Shown: positions 40,816-50,361, counted from the stretch's first letter. The stretch: 64,000 bases of DNA from JAODBQ01 sp047602055 (GCA_047602055.1 JASGIG010000001.1:1054001-1118000), one strand, 5' to 3'. Translations and numbers: made by a program. Notes: a model not told the origin generated them from the sequence alone.

Positions 40816-42317
40816 GTGAACATCGCGTCCATCATCGACGGCCATCCTGACGACGACGTCGCCATCATCAGCCGCAACCGGCCGACGACATACGTCGCGC
40901 TGCGCGACCAGGTGGCCCACCTGCGTGGCGGGCTCGCCGGTCTCGGCGTCGGCAGGGGCGACAAGGTCGCGCTGCTGTGCGGCAACGGCCGCTTCTTCGT
41001 CGTGGCCTACCTGGCCACGGCCGGTCTCGGCGCGGTCACCGTCCCGCTCAACCCGACGAGCCCCGCCCCCGAGATCACCCGCGAGATCACCGTCGTCGGC
41101 GCCAAGGTCGTGTTCGTCGACCCCGTCGCCGCAGCCGCGTGGGCAGCCATCGACCGCGCCGCGGTGCCGACCGTCGAGCACGTCGTCGCCACCGAGCAGC
41201 GGCCCGGCAGCGAGGACGTCGGCGACACGACGTTCGACGAGCTGCTCGCCGCCGAGCCGGTCGCCGCCGTCGACTGCGAGCCCGACGACCTCGCCGCGCT
41301 CGATGTTCACCAGCGGCACCGCCGGCAAGTCGCCGCGCCGCGATGCTCAGCCACGGCAACCTGCTCGGCAACCTCAACCAGAGCCGCTCGGAGGCGGGGG
41401 AGCTGCACGCCGACGACGTCGTGTACGGCGTGCTGCCGTTGTTCCACATCTTCGGGCTCAACGTCGTGCTCGGCCAGAGCCTGCTGCGCGGCGCCACGCT
41501 CGTGCTCGTCCAGCGCTTCGATCCGTCCACCGCGCTCGACACGATCCGGGACCGCAAGGTGACGGCGATCTTCGGCGCCCCGCCGTTGTGGCTGGCGTTC
41601 AGTCACTTCGACGGCGCGCCCGCCGACAGCTTCGCCACCGTCCGGCTGGCGCTGTCCGGCGCCTCGCGGATGCCCGACGACGCGATCCGTCACCTCAAGG
41701 AGCGCTTCGGCATCGACCTCGCCGAGGGCTACGGCCTCACCGAGGCGTCGCCCGTCGTCACCAGCTCCGCCGGCCAGGAGATCCGTCCCGGGTCGGTCGG
41801 CAAGGTGCTCCAGGGGCTGGAGGTCCGCCTCGTCGACACCGAGGGCGAGGACGTCCTCGCCGGTGATTCCGGTGAGGTCTGGGTCAAGGGCCCGAACGTG
41901 TTCAAGGGCTACCTCGACGACCCGGAGCAGACCACCAAGGTGCTCACGCCCGACGGCTGGCTGCGCACCGGGGACATCGCCACCACCGACGACGACGGCT
42001 ACCTGTACCTCGTCGACCGGGCCAAGGACCTGATCATCGTCAGCGGGTTCAACGTCTTCCCGGCCGAGGTCGAGGAGGTCATCGCCGAGCACCCGGCGGT
42101 TGCCGAGGTCGGTGTGATCGGCGTGCCGCACCCGCACCACGGCGAGGCGGTCAAGGCCTACGTCGTCGCCAAGCCGGGGATGAGCGTCGACGAGGACACG
42201 CTGATCGACTGGTGCCAGGACAACCTGGCCCGGTACAAGTGCCCGTCGAAGATCCTGTTCGTCGACTCGCTGCCGAAGAACGTCAGCGGGAAGCTGCTGC
42301 GCGGCGCGCTGGTGTAG
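40816..42317 (+). CDS. Acyl-CoA ligase / AMP-binding enzyme (two frameshifts)
   Basis: GTG 40816 with GAGGGGG upstream. Three frames join: first to EPDDLAAL, then a third-frame MFTSGTAGKS (the AMP-binding P-loop), then MLSHGNLLGNLNQ to the end GKLLRGALV. One extra base at about 41302 and one at about 41333 account for both shifts. Repaired length is 500 residues. Other motifs: EGYGLTEASPVVTSS, GWLRTGDIATTDDDGYLYLV, DRAKDLIIVSG, and catalytic Lys in LPKNVSGK. Probably activates a fatty or aromatic acid. Confidence 0.82.
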
Positions 42318-43047
42318 CAGGCACCGCGTGCAGCGCCGCCCGGCGGGCGGGCGCGGCGCTGGCGACGAGGAACCCGGCGAACAGCACGACGATGCCGGCG
42401 AGCAGGGTGACGGCGAACGCCCGGTCCTTGCCGAGCCGGCCGGCGAGCGTGCCGCTGGCCGACAGGATCAGCGTGCCAGCGGCGATGAGCACGTTGCCGA
42501 GCACGAGCCGGCGCGGTGCCGACGGGGCGCGGGTGACGCCGGGCAGTGCCGGCGGGCGGTGACGCAGCAGGCGCCACACGCTCCACAGCGCGCCGCCGAT
42601 GATCACCAGCGCCGGCACGCCGGAGCCGACGGCGGCGAGCACTCGCGGGGCGGCGCCGAACACGTCCTTGCCGGTCGGCATCTCGGCGCCGGTGACGGGT
42701 GCCTTGGTCGGGGCGAACAGGACGATGCCGACGGCCAGGCCGGACAGGAACAGCAGCCAGCTGCGGCAGCGGTGGCCGGGGCGTTCGCCGGCGAGGAGGT
42801 AGACGGTGCCGAGCGCCAGCCACGGCACGTTGAGCACGGCACCGGCGAGGAAGAACACCCGGAAGCTCGCCAGGCTCCAGCCTCGGGCCTCGGCCCACCA
42901 CAGCGCGCCGGCGCCGAGGGCGAAGATCGCCAGCGAGATCGTCCAGGCCAGCTCGTGCGGCCGGCGCCGGCGCAGCCAGCGGTCGAGCGTGCTGAGGGCG
43001 AAGGCGACGGCGACGAGCGTCGCCGCAGCAGCCAGCGCAGCGTTCAC
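42283..43047 (-). CDS. Multi-span membrane protein, unknown function
   Basis: 254 residues from GTG 43047 (VNAALAAAATLVAVAFALST). About seven membrane helices (AWTISLAIFALGAGALWWA, FFLAGAVLNVPWLALGTVYL, SWLLFLSGLAVGIVLFA, GVPALVIIGGALWSVW, LVLGNVLIAAGTLIL, FAVTLLAGIVVLFAGFLV). No family recognised. The start is set by a -10 box 7 bases upstream; a longer frame to 43101 would run through it. Its last 35 bases overlap the convergent acyl-CoA ligase end. Confidence 0.72.
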   Translation of the reverse strand: MNAALAAAATLVAVAFALSTLDRWLRRRRPHELAWTISLAIFALGAGALWWAEARGWSLASFRVFFLAGAVLNVPWLALGTVYLLAGERPGHRCRSWLLFLSGLAVGIVLFAPTKAPVTGAEMPTGKDVFGAAPRVLAAVGSGVPALVIIGGALWSVWRLLRHRPPALPGVTRAPSAPRRLVLGNVLIAAGTLILSASGTLAGRLGKDRAFAVTLLAGIVVLFAGFLVASAAPARRAALHAVPATPARRAAASR

Positions 43048-43054
43048 CCGGCCG

Positions 43055-43060
43055 ATCCTA
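43055..43060 (-). promoter_or_regulatory. -10 box TAGGAT (minus strand), leaderless start
   Basis: TAGGAT ends 7 bases before the GTG at 43047. Confidence 0.5.
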
Positions 43061-43084
43061 GAGATGCCGCGTGTAGGGCCGTCG

Positions 43085-43132
43085 TTCGTGTCACGACACA
43101 AACGTGCACGTCAGTTTGTGCGCCGACACAAA
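43085..43132 (-). repeat. Paired-palindrome 48-bp element, locus B
   Basis: TTCGTGTCACGACACAAA (43085-43102) and TTTGTGCGCCGACACAAA (43115-43132), 30 bp apart, linker CGTGCACGTCAG. It lies between the membrane protein's promoter and rex. Minus orientation. Confidence 0.85.
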
Positions 43133-43186
43133 GCTCGGAGCCGGCGGCGGAGGCCAGCTCCGAGCCAGCCCGCCCCGTCCTCGGTT

Positions 43187-43225
43187 GATGTGAGATGTGC
43201 GCACCGGGGCGGCACATCTCACATC
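43187..43225. repeat. GAGATGTG hairpin, copy 3 (14-bp perfect arms)
   Basis: GATGTGAGATGTGC (43187-43200) and GCACATCTCACATC (43212-43225) are exact reverse complements around an 11-base loop. It shares GAGATGTGC/GCACATCTC...ATCGC with the copies near 19.2 kb. Confidence 0.85.
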
Positions 43226-43290
43226 GCGACCGTTCGCCGGGCGCGTGAGCGTCACCCGTCACAGACGGCTCGCAGGGCAGCTGGCGGGCT

Positions 43291-43319
43291 TTGTGAACGT
43301 GTGCACGAGTGCCTAACGT
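43291..43319 (+). promoter_or_regulatory. Rex operator overlapping the rex promoter
   Basis: TTGTGAACGTGTGCACGA (43291-43308) fits the actinobacterial Rex box TTGTGAA-N4-TTCACAA at 12 of 14 fixed positions. Its first six bases double as a -35 box (TTGTGA), 17 bases before the -10 box TAACGT (43314-43319). Binding would block polymerase, so rex should be autoregulated by the NADH/NAD+ ratio. Confidence 0.72.
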
Positions 43320-43330
43320 TGCTCTCGGTC

Positions 43331-44038
43331 ATGGCCACCGAACTCTCCCGCCGTCGCATCCCCGATGCCACCGTCGCTCGGCTGCCGATCTACCTGCGAC
43401 TGCTCACCGAGCAGGCCGACGAGGGTGTCGACAGCATCTCGTCGGACCGTCTCGCCGAGCTCGGCGGGGTCAACGCCGCCAAGGTCCGCAAAGACCTGTC
43501 GTACCTCGGCAGCTACGGCACCCGCGGCGTCGGTTACGAGGTCGCCTACCTCGTGTACCAGATCCGCCGCGAGCTCGGTCTGACCCACGACTGGCCGGTC
43601 GTCATCGTCGGCGCCGGCAACCTCGGCCAGGCCCTTGCCGGCTACGGCGGCTTCGGCGAGCGCGGCTTCCCGGTCGCCGGCGTCGTCGACATCGACGAGG
43701 CCAAGGTCGGCTCGGTGCTCGGCGGTGTGCGCGTCCGCCACATCGACGACCTGCCGCAGCTCGTGCAGGCCAAGCGGGCCCGCATCGGCGTCGTCGCCAC
43801 GCCGCCGGGAGCGGCCCAGGGTGCCGCCGACCGGCTGGTCGCCGCCGGGATCACCAGCATCTTGAACTTCGCCCCGGTGGTGCTCACCGTGCCCCACTCG
43901 ATCGAGGTCCGCAAGGTCGACCTGGCCGTCGAGCTGCAGATCCTCAGCTACTACGAGCAGCGCCGCGCCGGCGGCACCGTGCCGAGCGTCGCCGGCGGAA
44001 ACCTGTCGGCCGGGACCCGCCGCTCGGCGAGTGCATAG
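43331..44038 (+). CDS. rex: Redox-sensing transcriptional repressor Rex
   Basis: 235 residues from ATG 43331. Winged-helix part: RRIPDATVARLPIYLRLLTE, VDSISSDRLAELGGVNAAKV, RKDLSYLGSYGTRGVGYEV. NADH-binding part: PVVIVGAGNLGQALAGYGGF (GxGxxG) and VVDIDEAKVGSVLGGVRV; C-terminal swapped helix with VDLAVELQILSYYEQRR. Rex senses NADH and in streptomycetes heads a rex-hemACD operon, which is the arrangement seen here. Confidence 0.95.
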   Translation: MATELSRRRIPDATVARLPIYLRLLTEQADEGVDSISSDRLAELGGVNAAKVRKDLSYLGSYGTRGVGYEVAYLVYQIRRELGLTHDWPVVIVGAGNLGQALAGYGGFGERGFPVAGVVDIDEAKVGSVLGGVRVRHIDDLPQLVQAKRARIGVVATPPGAAQGAADRLVAAGITSILNFAPVVLTVPHSIEVRKVDLAVELQILSYYEQRRAGGTVPSVAGGNLSAGTRRSASA

Positions 44039-44128
44039 GAGCCGAGCGGAATGACGAGGCGACCAATCGTCACGGTTCGGTGCTTCGGCCGGCGAGGCCG
44101 GACGAAACGAACCCCGAACGGCAGGGTC

Positions 44129-44157
44129 TTGGACGTTCGTCGTCAACTCCATAGGCT
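44129..44157 (+). promoter_or_regulatory. hemA promoter (TTGGAC-17-TAGGCT)
   Basis: TTGGAC (44129-44134) and TAGGCT (44152-44157) are exactly 17 bases apart, the best sigma-A-type pair in the window. TAGGCT ends 9 bases before ATG 44167. hemA can therefore be read independently of rex. Confidence 0.6.
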
Positions 44158-44166
44158 GGTGGTCGC

Positions 44167-45426
44167 ATGTCCATCGTGGTGATCGGGGTGAACCACCGCA
44201 CCGGCCCGCTCGACCTCCTGGAGCGTGTCGCCGTCCCGGGCGACGAGGTGCCCAAGGCCGTGATCGGCCTCACCAGCAGGCAGAACATCCGCGAGGCGGT
44301 GGTGCTGACGACGTGCAACCGCACCGAGGTGTACGCCGTCGCCGAGAAGTTCCACGGGGCCTACGCCGACATCCGGGACTTCTTCTGCGAGCTGAGCGGC
44401 CTTCCCGCGGACCAGCTGCACGCCCACCTGTACAGCCAGCACGACGACGGGGCGATCCGCCACCTGTTTGAGGTCGCCGCCGGGCTCGACTCAGCCGTGC
44501 TCGGCGAGAGCGAGATCCTCGGCCAGGTGCGCCACGCCTGGGATGTGGCCCGTGCCGAGGGCGGCGCCAAGGCCACGCTGAACCTGCTGTTCCGCACCGC
44601 CGTCGAGGTCGGCAAGCGGGTGCGCACCGAGACGGCGATCGGTCGGGGCACCGCCTCGGTCAGCCACGCCGCCGTCGAGATGGCCACCGAGCAGCTCGGT
44701 TCGCTGGCCGGCAAGCGGGTGCTCGTCGTCGGCGCCGGCGACATGGGCGAGGGCATCGCTACAGCGCTCGTCGGCGCCGGGGCCACCGACATCTGCGTCA
44801 TCAACCGCACCCTGGCGCGCGCCGAGCAGCTCGCCCAGCGGGTGAACGGGCGGGTCGTGCCGTTCGGCAAGCTGCCGTCGGCGATCTCCGCCGCCGATGT
44901 CCTGCTCACCTGCACGGGTGCCGGCACGGTGCTGGTCGACGTCTACACGATGCTCGCCGGGCGCATCGGCGTCACCGAGCCGCTGCTGGTCGTCGACATC
45001 GCCGTGCCGCGCGACGTCGCCCCGGAGGTCACCGAGATCGACGGCGTGACGCTGCTGAACCTCGACCACCTGCGCGACTGGGCCGACCGTGGCCTGGCCA
45101 AGCGGGCCACCGAGACCGAGCGGGTGCGGGCGATCGTCGCCGAGGAGATCGAGGGCTACCTGCTGGAGGCTGCCGCCCGCCAGGCCGCGCCGCTCGTCGC
45201 CGCCCTGCACGAGCAGGCCGAAGCCGTGCGCGTCGGCGAGCTGCAGCGCTTCGCCAGTCGCCTCGCCACGTTGGACGACGCCCAGCGGGTCACCGTCGAC
45301 GCCGTCACCAAGGGTGTCGTCGCCAAGCTGCTCCACCAGCTGTCCGTCCGCCTGAAGGCCGACGCCGGCACGCCGCAAGGCGAGCGCAACGCCGCAGCCG
45401 TGCGCGACCTCTTCGAACTGCCTTGA
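44167..45426 (+). CDS. hemA: Glutamyl-tRNA reductase
   Basis: 419 residues. VIGVNHRTGPLDLLERV; catalytic Cys in VLTTCNRTEVYAV; LGESEILGQVRHAWDVA; NADPH site VLVVGAGDMGEGIATALVGA; DIAVPRDVAPEV. It starts tetrapyrrole synthesis by reducing glutamyl-tRNA, the C5 route. Confidence 0.95.
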   Translation: MSIVVIGVNHRTGPLDLLERVAVPGDEVPKAVIGLTSRQNIREAVVLTTCNRTEVYAVAEKFHGAYADIRDFFCELSGLPADQLHAHLYSQHDDGAIRHLFEVAAGLDSAVLGESEILGQVRHAWDVARAEGGAKATLNLLFRTAVEVGKRVRTETAIGRGTASVSHAAVEMATEQLGSLAGKRVLVVGAGDMGEGIATALVGAGATDICVINRTLARAEQLAQRVNGRVVPFGKLPSAISAADVLLTCTGAGTVLVDVYTMLAGRIGVTEPLLVVDIAVPRDVAPEVTEIDGVTLLNLDHLRDWADRGLAKRATETERVRAIVAEEIEGYLLEAAARQAAPLVAALHEQAEAVRVGELQRFASRLATLDDAQRVTVDAVTKGVVAKLLHQLSVRLKADAGTPQGERNAAAVRDLFELP

Positions 45427-45452
45427 ATCGTGCTCTGGTCGGGGCGGGGCCC

Positions 45453-45504
45453 CTCCCTGCGCCTGCCGTGCTCGCTGCCTCCGCTTCGCTTCGGCGCTCG
45501 CCGC
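45453..45504. repeat. CTCCCTGCGCC-TGCCGTGCTCG repeat, copy 2
   Basis: Second copy of the element at 11236-11287, between hemA and hemC. Followed by CCGCTTCGCTTCGGCGCTCG as in copy 1. Confidence 0.6.
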
Positions 45505-45512
45505 GCCTTGGG

Positions 45513-45549
45513 GGCCTGGTGGGCCTGGCGGGTTTGGCGGGCCTGGTGT
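45513..45549 (+). repeat. Imperfect 9-bp tandem repeat
   Basis: About four units of GGCCTGGTG/GGCCTGGCG/GGTTTGGCG between hemA and hemC. Confidence 0.6.
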
Positions 45550-45681
45550 CCGGTCGGCATGGCGTCTTGGCGGCGTCGTCCGGTGAGCGTGGCGACCTGG
45601 TGAGCCTGGTGGCCCGGGCTGACCGGTCTGGTCGGCGGGCGATCTGGTGAGCTCCGTGGGTGGGCGCTGGTCGGGCGGGGG

Positions 45682-46605
45682 GTGTTGACGGTGGGCGGAT
45701 CGTTGCGGTTGGCGACGAGGTCGAGCGCGCAGGCGTCGACGCAGGCGTCCTTGTTGGCCGAGCAGTTGCGGGCGGCGTATCCGGGGCTGGACGTGGAGCT
45801 GGTGTTCGTCGACACGATGGGGGACCGGCTCGCCGACGTGCCGCTGCACACCATCGGCGGGCAGGGCGTGTTCGTCAAGGAGGTCCAGCGGGCGGTGCTC
45901 GCCGGCGCCGCGGACGTCGCCGTGCACTCTGCCAAGGACCTGCCGTCGACGCCAGCCGACGGGCTGACGATCGCCGCCTTCACCGCGCGGCGCAACCCCG
46001 CCGACGCGTTGGTCGGCGTGCCGCTCGCCGGGCTGCCGGCGGGTGGCGTCGTCGCGACGGGGTCGGTCCGCCGCCGTGCCCAGCTGGCCGCGGTGCGCCC
46101 GGACCTGACGTTCGTCGAGCTGCGCGGCAACATCCAGACCCGCCTCGGCAAGCTCCCCGCCGGCGGGTCGCTGGTCATGGCGGTGGCCGCGCTGCAGATC
46201 CTCGGCCTGACGGAGCGGATCGCCGAGGAGCTCGACGTGTCGACGTTCGTGCCGGCGCCGGGTCAGGGCTGCGTGGCCGCCGAGTGCCGCAGCGACGACA
46301 TGGCGACGGCGAGCCTGCTGGCGTCGATCGACGATCTGCCGACGCGGGTCGACCTCGAGGCCGAGCGGGCGTTCCTCGCCGAGCTCGGCTCGGGCTGCTC
46401 GTTGCCCGTCGGCGCCCATGCGGCCGCCGGACGCCTGACCGGCTTCGTCGCCGACCCGGGCACCGGCCGCGCCTTGCGCCGCGCCGTCGATCTGCCGCCC
46501 GGCGACCTCGCCGCCGCCCGCGCCCTCGCGGCCACGCTGGCCACCGAGCTCGCCGCCGTCGGGCCGGGTGTTGCCGAGTCGGGTGCCGGCGCCGCGCCCC
46601 ACTGA
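45682..46605 (+). CDS. hemC: Porphobilinogen deaminase (hydroxymethylbilane synthase)
   Basis: 307 residues from GTG 45682 (GTG 45691 also possible) after a G-rich ribosome site. GSLRLATRSSAQASTQASLL; VFVDTMGDRLADVPLHTIGG; VHSAKDLPSTPADGLTIA; GSVRRRAQLAAVRPDL; PAPGQGCVAAECR; dipyrromethane cofactor Cys in AELGSGCSLPVGAHA. It polymerises four porphobilinogens. Confidence 0.94.
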   Translation: MLTVGGSLRLATRSSAQASTQASLLAEQLRAAYPGLDVELVFVDTMGDRLADVPLHTIGGQGVFVKEVQRAVLAGAADVAVHSAKDLPSTPADGLTIAAFTARRNPADALVGVPLAGLPAGGVVATGSVRRRAQLAAVRPDLTFVELRGNIQTRLGKLPAGGSLVMAVAALQILGLTERIAEELDVSTFVPAPGQGCVAAECRSDDMATASLLASIDDLPTRVDLEAERAFLAELGSGCSLPVGAHAAAGRLTGFVADPGTGRALRRAVDLPPGDLAAARALAATLATELAAVGPGVAESGAGAAPH

Positions 46606-46745
46606 TCCGTGATGATCGCTCGATCGGGTTCTCGTCGCGCCGTGACCGGAGACCTTCCGGTCGGCGCGCGACAGGTTCGGTCGGCTCGGCGGGTGGAGGA
46701 TCCCGGCGAGAGACGGATGTCGGGTGCGGGACGGGACGGCCATCG

Positions 46746-47456
46746 GTGAGGCTGGACGGGCGGCGGGTGGTCGTCACCCGGCCTCGCGAGCAGGCGGGCT
46801 CGCTGGTCGAGGCGCTCGAGGCCCGCGGGGCGCGGCCGGTCGTGCTGGCGCTGATCGAGATCGTCGACGAACCGGCGGGGATGGCCGCGCTCGCCGCCGT
46901 CGACGTCGGCGCGTTCGACTGGGTGATCGTCACCTCGCCAAACGGCGCGCGCCGGCTCGTCGACGTGCACGCGCACTCGCTCGACGGCGTCCGGCTGGCC
47001 GCCGTCGGGGCCACCACCGCGGAGGTGCTGCCGCGCTGCGATCTCGTCCCGGCCCGCCAGCGCGCCGCCGGCCTGCTCGGCGAGCTGCCCAGATCGACCG
47101 CCAGCGCGCTCGTCGTCCAGGCCGTCGACGCCGCGCCGACGCTCGTCGCCGGCCTCGCCGAGCGCGGGTGGGACGTGACGGCGATCGCCCCGTACCGCAG
47201 CGCACCCCGTCGCCCGTCGGCGGGTGAGCAGCTCGCCGCGCTGAGCGCAGACGCGGTCCTGTTCGCCAGCGGGTCCGCGGTGCGGGCCTGGGTCGAGGTG
47301 TTCGGGACGAGCGCGCCGCCGGTCGTCGTCGTCATCGGTCCGCAGACGGCGGCGGACGCCATGGCGGCCGGGCTGGAGGTCACCGTCGTCGCCGGGGAGC
47401 ACTCCGTCGGCGGCCTCGTCGTCGCCGCCGAGCAGGCACTGAGGGGCTCCGGCTAA
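46746..47456 (+). CDS. hemD: Uroporphyrinogen-III synthase
   Basis: 236 residues from GTG 46746 (VRLDGRRVVVTRPREQAGSL). The family is poorly conserved, but RRVVVTRPREQAG, DWVIVTSPNGARRLVD, VDAAPTLVAGLAERGWDV and DAVLFASGSAVRAWVEVFG fit HemD, and the position after hemC is standard. The N-terminal SAM methyltransferase part seen in some actinobacterial HemD fusions is absent. Confidence 0.9.
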   Translation: MRLDGRRVVVTRPREQAGSLVEALEARGARPVVLALIEIVDEPAGMAALAAVDVGAFDWVIVTSPNGARRLVDVHAHSLDGVRLAAVGATTAEVLPRCDLVPARQRAAGLLGELPRSTASALVVQAVDAAPTLVAGLAERGWDVTAIAPYRSAPRRPSAGEQLAALSADAVLFASGSAVRAWVEVFGTSAPPVVVVIGPQTAADAMAAGLEVTVVAGEHSVGGLVVAAEQALRGSG

Positions 47457-47497
47457 CATCGACGGGCCGCTCACCGGGGCGGCCGGAGCCTGGGAGG

Positions 47498-50294
47498 ATC
47501 GAGGTCGCAGCACGTCCGACGAGCAGACGCCGAGGGCGTCGAACGCTCCTGATCGTCGGAGCGTTCGCGTCGGGCGCCCTCGCGGCGATCGTCCCGTCGG
47601 CCGTCAGCCCCGCCGCACCTCTCGCGGCGCCTGCCGTGCCACCGGTGTCGGTCGTCAGCGGTCCCTCGCGCACCCCCACGGTCTCGGCCGACGGCCGCGT
47701 CGTCGTCTATGCAGCCGCCCCGCCCACCGAGGACGGGCGCACCAGCACGATCTGGCTGCTCGACCGCTCGAAGAGCACGACCACCGAGCTCACCGCCGCG
47801 GTCGACGGCCTGCGGCCGGGCAACAGCGTCCGCCCTGTCGTCAGCGCCGACGGCTGCCACGTCGTCGTCGTCACCGAGATCCCCTACGACCTGTTCCGTG
47901 ACGACGACACCGGGGCGCGCTGGGACGTGTACCAGCTGACGCTGCCGGCGTGCGGCGGAACTGCCGGCGACTGGGAGCTGATCTCCAGCCGGCCGGAGGA
48001 CACGTTCGGTTCGGCGGCCGGCGACGACGCCGACCCGGACGAGAGCCCGGTCGTGTCGGGCAGCGGGACGATCGTCGCCTACACCCGCGACTTCTCGGCG
48101 ACGACCGCCGCGGCCGGCCTGCGTGGCATCGCCGTCGTCGACCGCTCGGTGCCGCTCGGCCAGCAGGGGCGCACCCGCGCCGTCGCCGGGACGCCGGCCC
48201 AGGTACCGGACACGACGTTCCGCTACCACGGCCTGCACGAGCCGTCGATCTCCGACGACGGTCGCTTCCTGGCGTTCACGTCCGACGCCACCTCGGCGGC
48301 TGCCGTGCCCACCTGGGCCGACGGCGACGTCGCCGGTGAGTACGCGACGTCGCAGGTCTACGTGTGGGATCGCAGCTCGCCGGACCCGGGCAGCGCGGTG
48401 ACGGTGGTGTCCACGCCGGCCGGCGGGGTGGCCAACGGCGATGCCGGCCACGCCAGCGTGTCGCACGACGGCCGCTACGTGGCGTTCCAGAGCACGGCGA
48501 CGAACCTCGTCGGCGGCGCGGTGTTCCCGGCGTGCACCGCGCCGAGCGTGCCGGCCCCGTCGACGACGACGCCGGTGACCACGGCACCGCTGCCTGCCAC
48601 GCCGCCGACGACCGACACGACGGTCGCGTCGTCGCCGAACGCTCCAGCCGACGATGACGACTCGGCGGCTCGCTCGAACCAGTCGACCGCCACCCCGGCG
48701 GTCACCGGCCAGCCGACTGCGTCGGTCGATGACGTGCCCGCCGCGGCGGCCGACGCCGGGCCGCAGCGACTGCTCAGCCTGGGCGCCGGCCCGGCGGCCG
48801 CCGATCAGCCGACGTCGTCGGCCGCCGATCAGCCGACATCGGCGACCGTCGATGCGCTGGTCGTCGCCGCCGATGCTGGACCGGAGCGGCTGCTCAGCCC
48901 GGACGCTGTGCCGACGGCCGGCGACGGGGCCCCGGCCGCGTCGCCGGCCGTCGCCGGCAACACCTGCCCGGCACAGATCTACCGGGTCGACCGCAGCGAC
49001 GGGTCGATCCTGCTCGTCAGCCGCCAGGCCGGCGCGCCGGGCGCGACGCCGGTCGCCGCGGATGCCGGCGGCACCGAGCCGGCGATCACCTACGACGGCT
49101 CGACCGTCGTGTTCACCACCCGCTCGACGAACCTGTTCGACCAGCCCGCCGGCACCCCGGTCGGCCCCGCTGCCGGGGAGATCGTCCTCGCCACCGTCGC
49201 CACCGGAACGCTCACACGAGCATCGGTCCTCGCCGATGGGGCGACTCCGGCGCCGCCGGCGCAGTGGTCGCCGCGCCCGTCGGCCGATGCCCGCGTCGTC
49301 GTCTTCGAGACTGCTGCCGCCACCGCGTTCGACGCATCGGCTGCGTCACCGGCCGACCCGCATGCGGCCATCGCCGCGCTGGCACCGCACGTCGAGATGG
49401 CGCCGCTCGACGTCGGCAGCGCTGCGGTCGGGGTGCCGTCGGCGCCGTGGTACGTCGGCGTCCACAACTTCGGTCCCGGGCCCTTCGTGCCGGCCAGCAT
49501 CGCCAGCTCGAACCCGGACTTCGCCGTCGTCGGCGGCACCTGCCGGCTTGGTGTGGCCATCGCCGCGGGCGAGACGTGCGAGGTCTACGTGGTGCTCACG
49601 CCCCGCGCCGGCGGACCGGTGCAGGGCGTGCTGACGGTCAGCGAGGGTGGCTTCGGGGCCACGTCGGCGAGCACGTCGATGGCCGGCTTCGGCGGCGCCG
49701 GTGCGCTCGCCGCGCCCGTCGCCGGGCACGACTTCGGGGCCACCGGCGTCGGTTCGTCGACCGCGGCCACGACGATGCAGATCGTCAACGTCGGCTACGA
49801 GCCGGTGGCGATGTCCGGCGTGGACGTCGTCGGACCGGCCGCCGGCGACTTCGAGGTCAAGGCGACCACGTGCCAGGGCACGCTGGCCGTCCGCGCCACG
49901 TGCACCGTCGACCTGGCCTTCCGCCCGACCCTCGGCGGTCAGCGGGTGGCCACGGTCAGGGTCAAGGGCGACGCCGGCGAGTACGCCTCGATGATCGTCG
50001 CCGGCTCCGGCGTGTACTCGGCGGCGACGCTGATCGGCGCCACGGACCGGGTGCTCGCCGGGACCCGCCTCGGCGTCGGCGGCTCCGGCTTCCCGGCGAA
50101 CGCCACGGTGACGCTGTCGTGGGCCGACGGCTTCGGGGGGACGTACACGGTGCAGGCCGGCAAGGACGGGACGTTCCTCGCCTCGCTGCAGATCGCCCCG
50201 AGCGAGCGCCCCGGCCATCGCACGCTGATCGCCCGCACCGTCAAGGGCCCCAGCGCTGTCGGCCGACATCACCGTCATCCGCCGGGTGAGCTAG
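47498..50294 (+). CDS. Large secreted protein with WD-like and choice-of-anchor domains (one frameshift)
   Basis: The start is uncertain: a signal peptide (LLIVGAFASGALAAIVPSAV) lies upstream of the first in-frame GTG (47636), in frame with 47498-47500, but no standard start codon precedes it there; GGGAGG at 47492-47497 is a possible ribosome site. The body has repeated WD40/PD40-type strands (SADGRVVVYAAAPP, SISDDGRFLAFTSDAT, SVSHDGRYVAFQSTATN), a low-complexity Thr/Pro linker with short repeats (AADQPTSSAADQPTSA), then choice-of-anchor-D type domains (FGATGVGSSTAATTMQIVNV, DFEVKATTCQGTLAVRATCT). One extra base at about 50255 hides the ending ADITVIRRVS-stop. Total ~930 residues. Surface role unknown. 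Confidence 0.72.
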
Positions 50295-50310
50295 TCACAA
50301 GCCCTCGAGT

Positions 50311-50345
50311 GCCGCTCCTCGGAGCTCGACCGAGGATGAGCGAGC
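50311..50345 (+). repeat. GAAGCTCGACCGA repeat, copy 3
   Basis: GCCGCTCCTCGGAGCTCGAC followed by CGAGGATGAG, in the convergent gap after the secreted protein. Confidence 0.4.
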
Positions 50346-50361
50346 GCAGCAAGCGTCGAAC

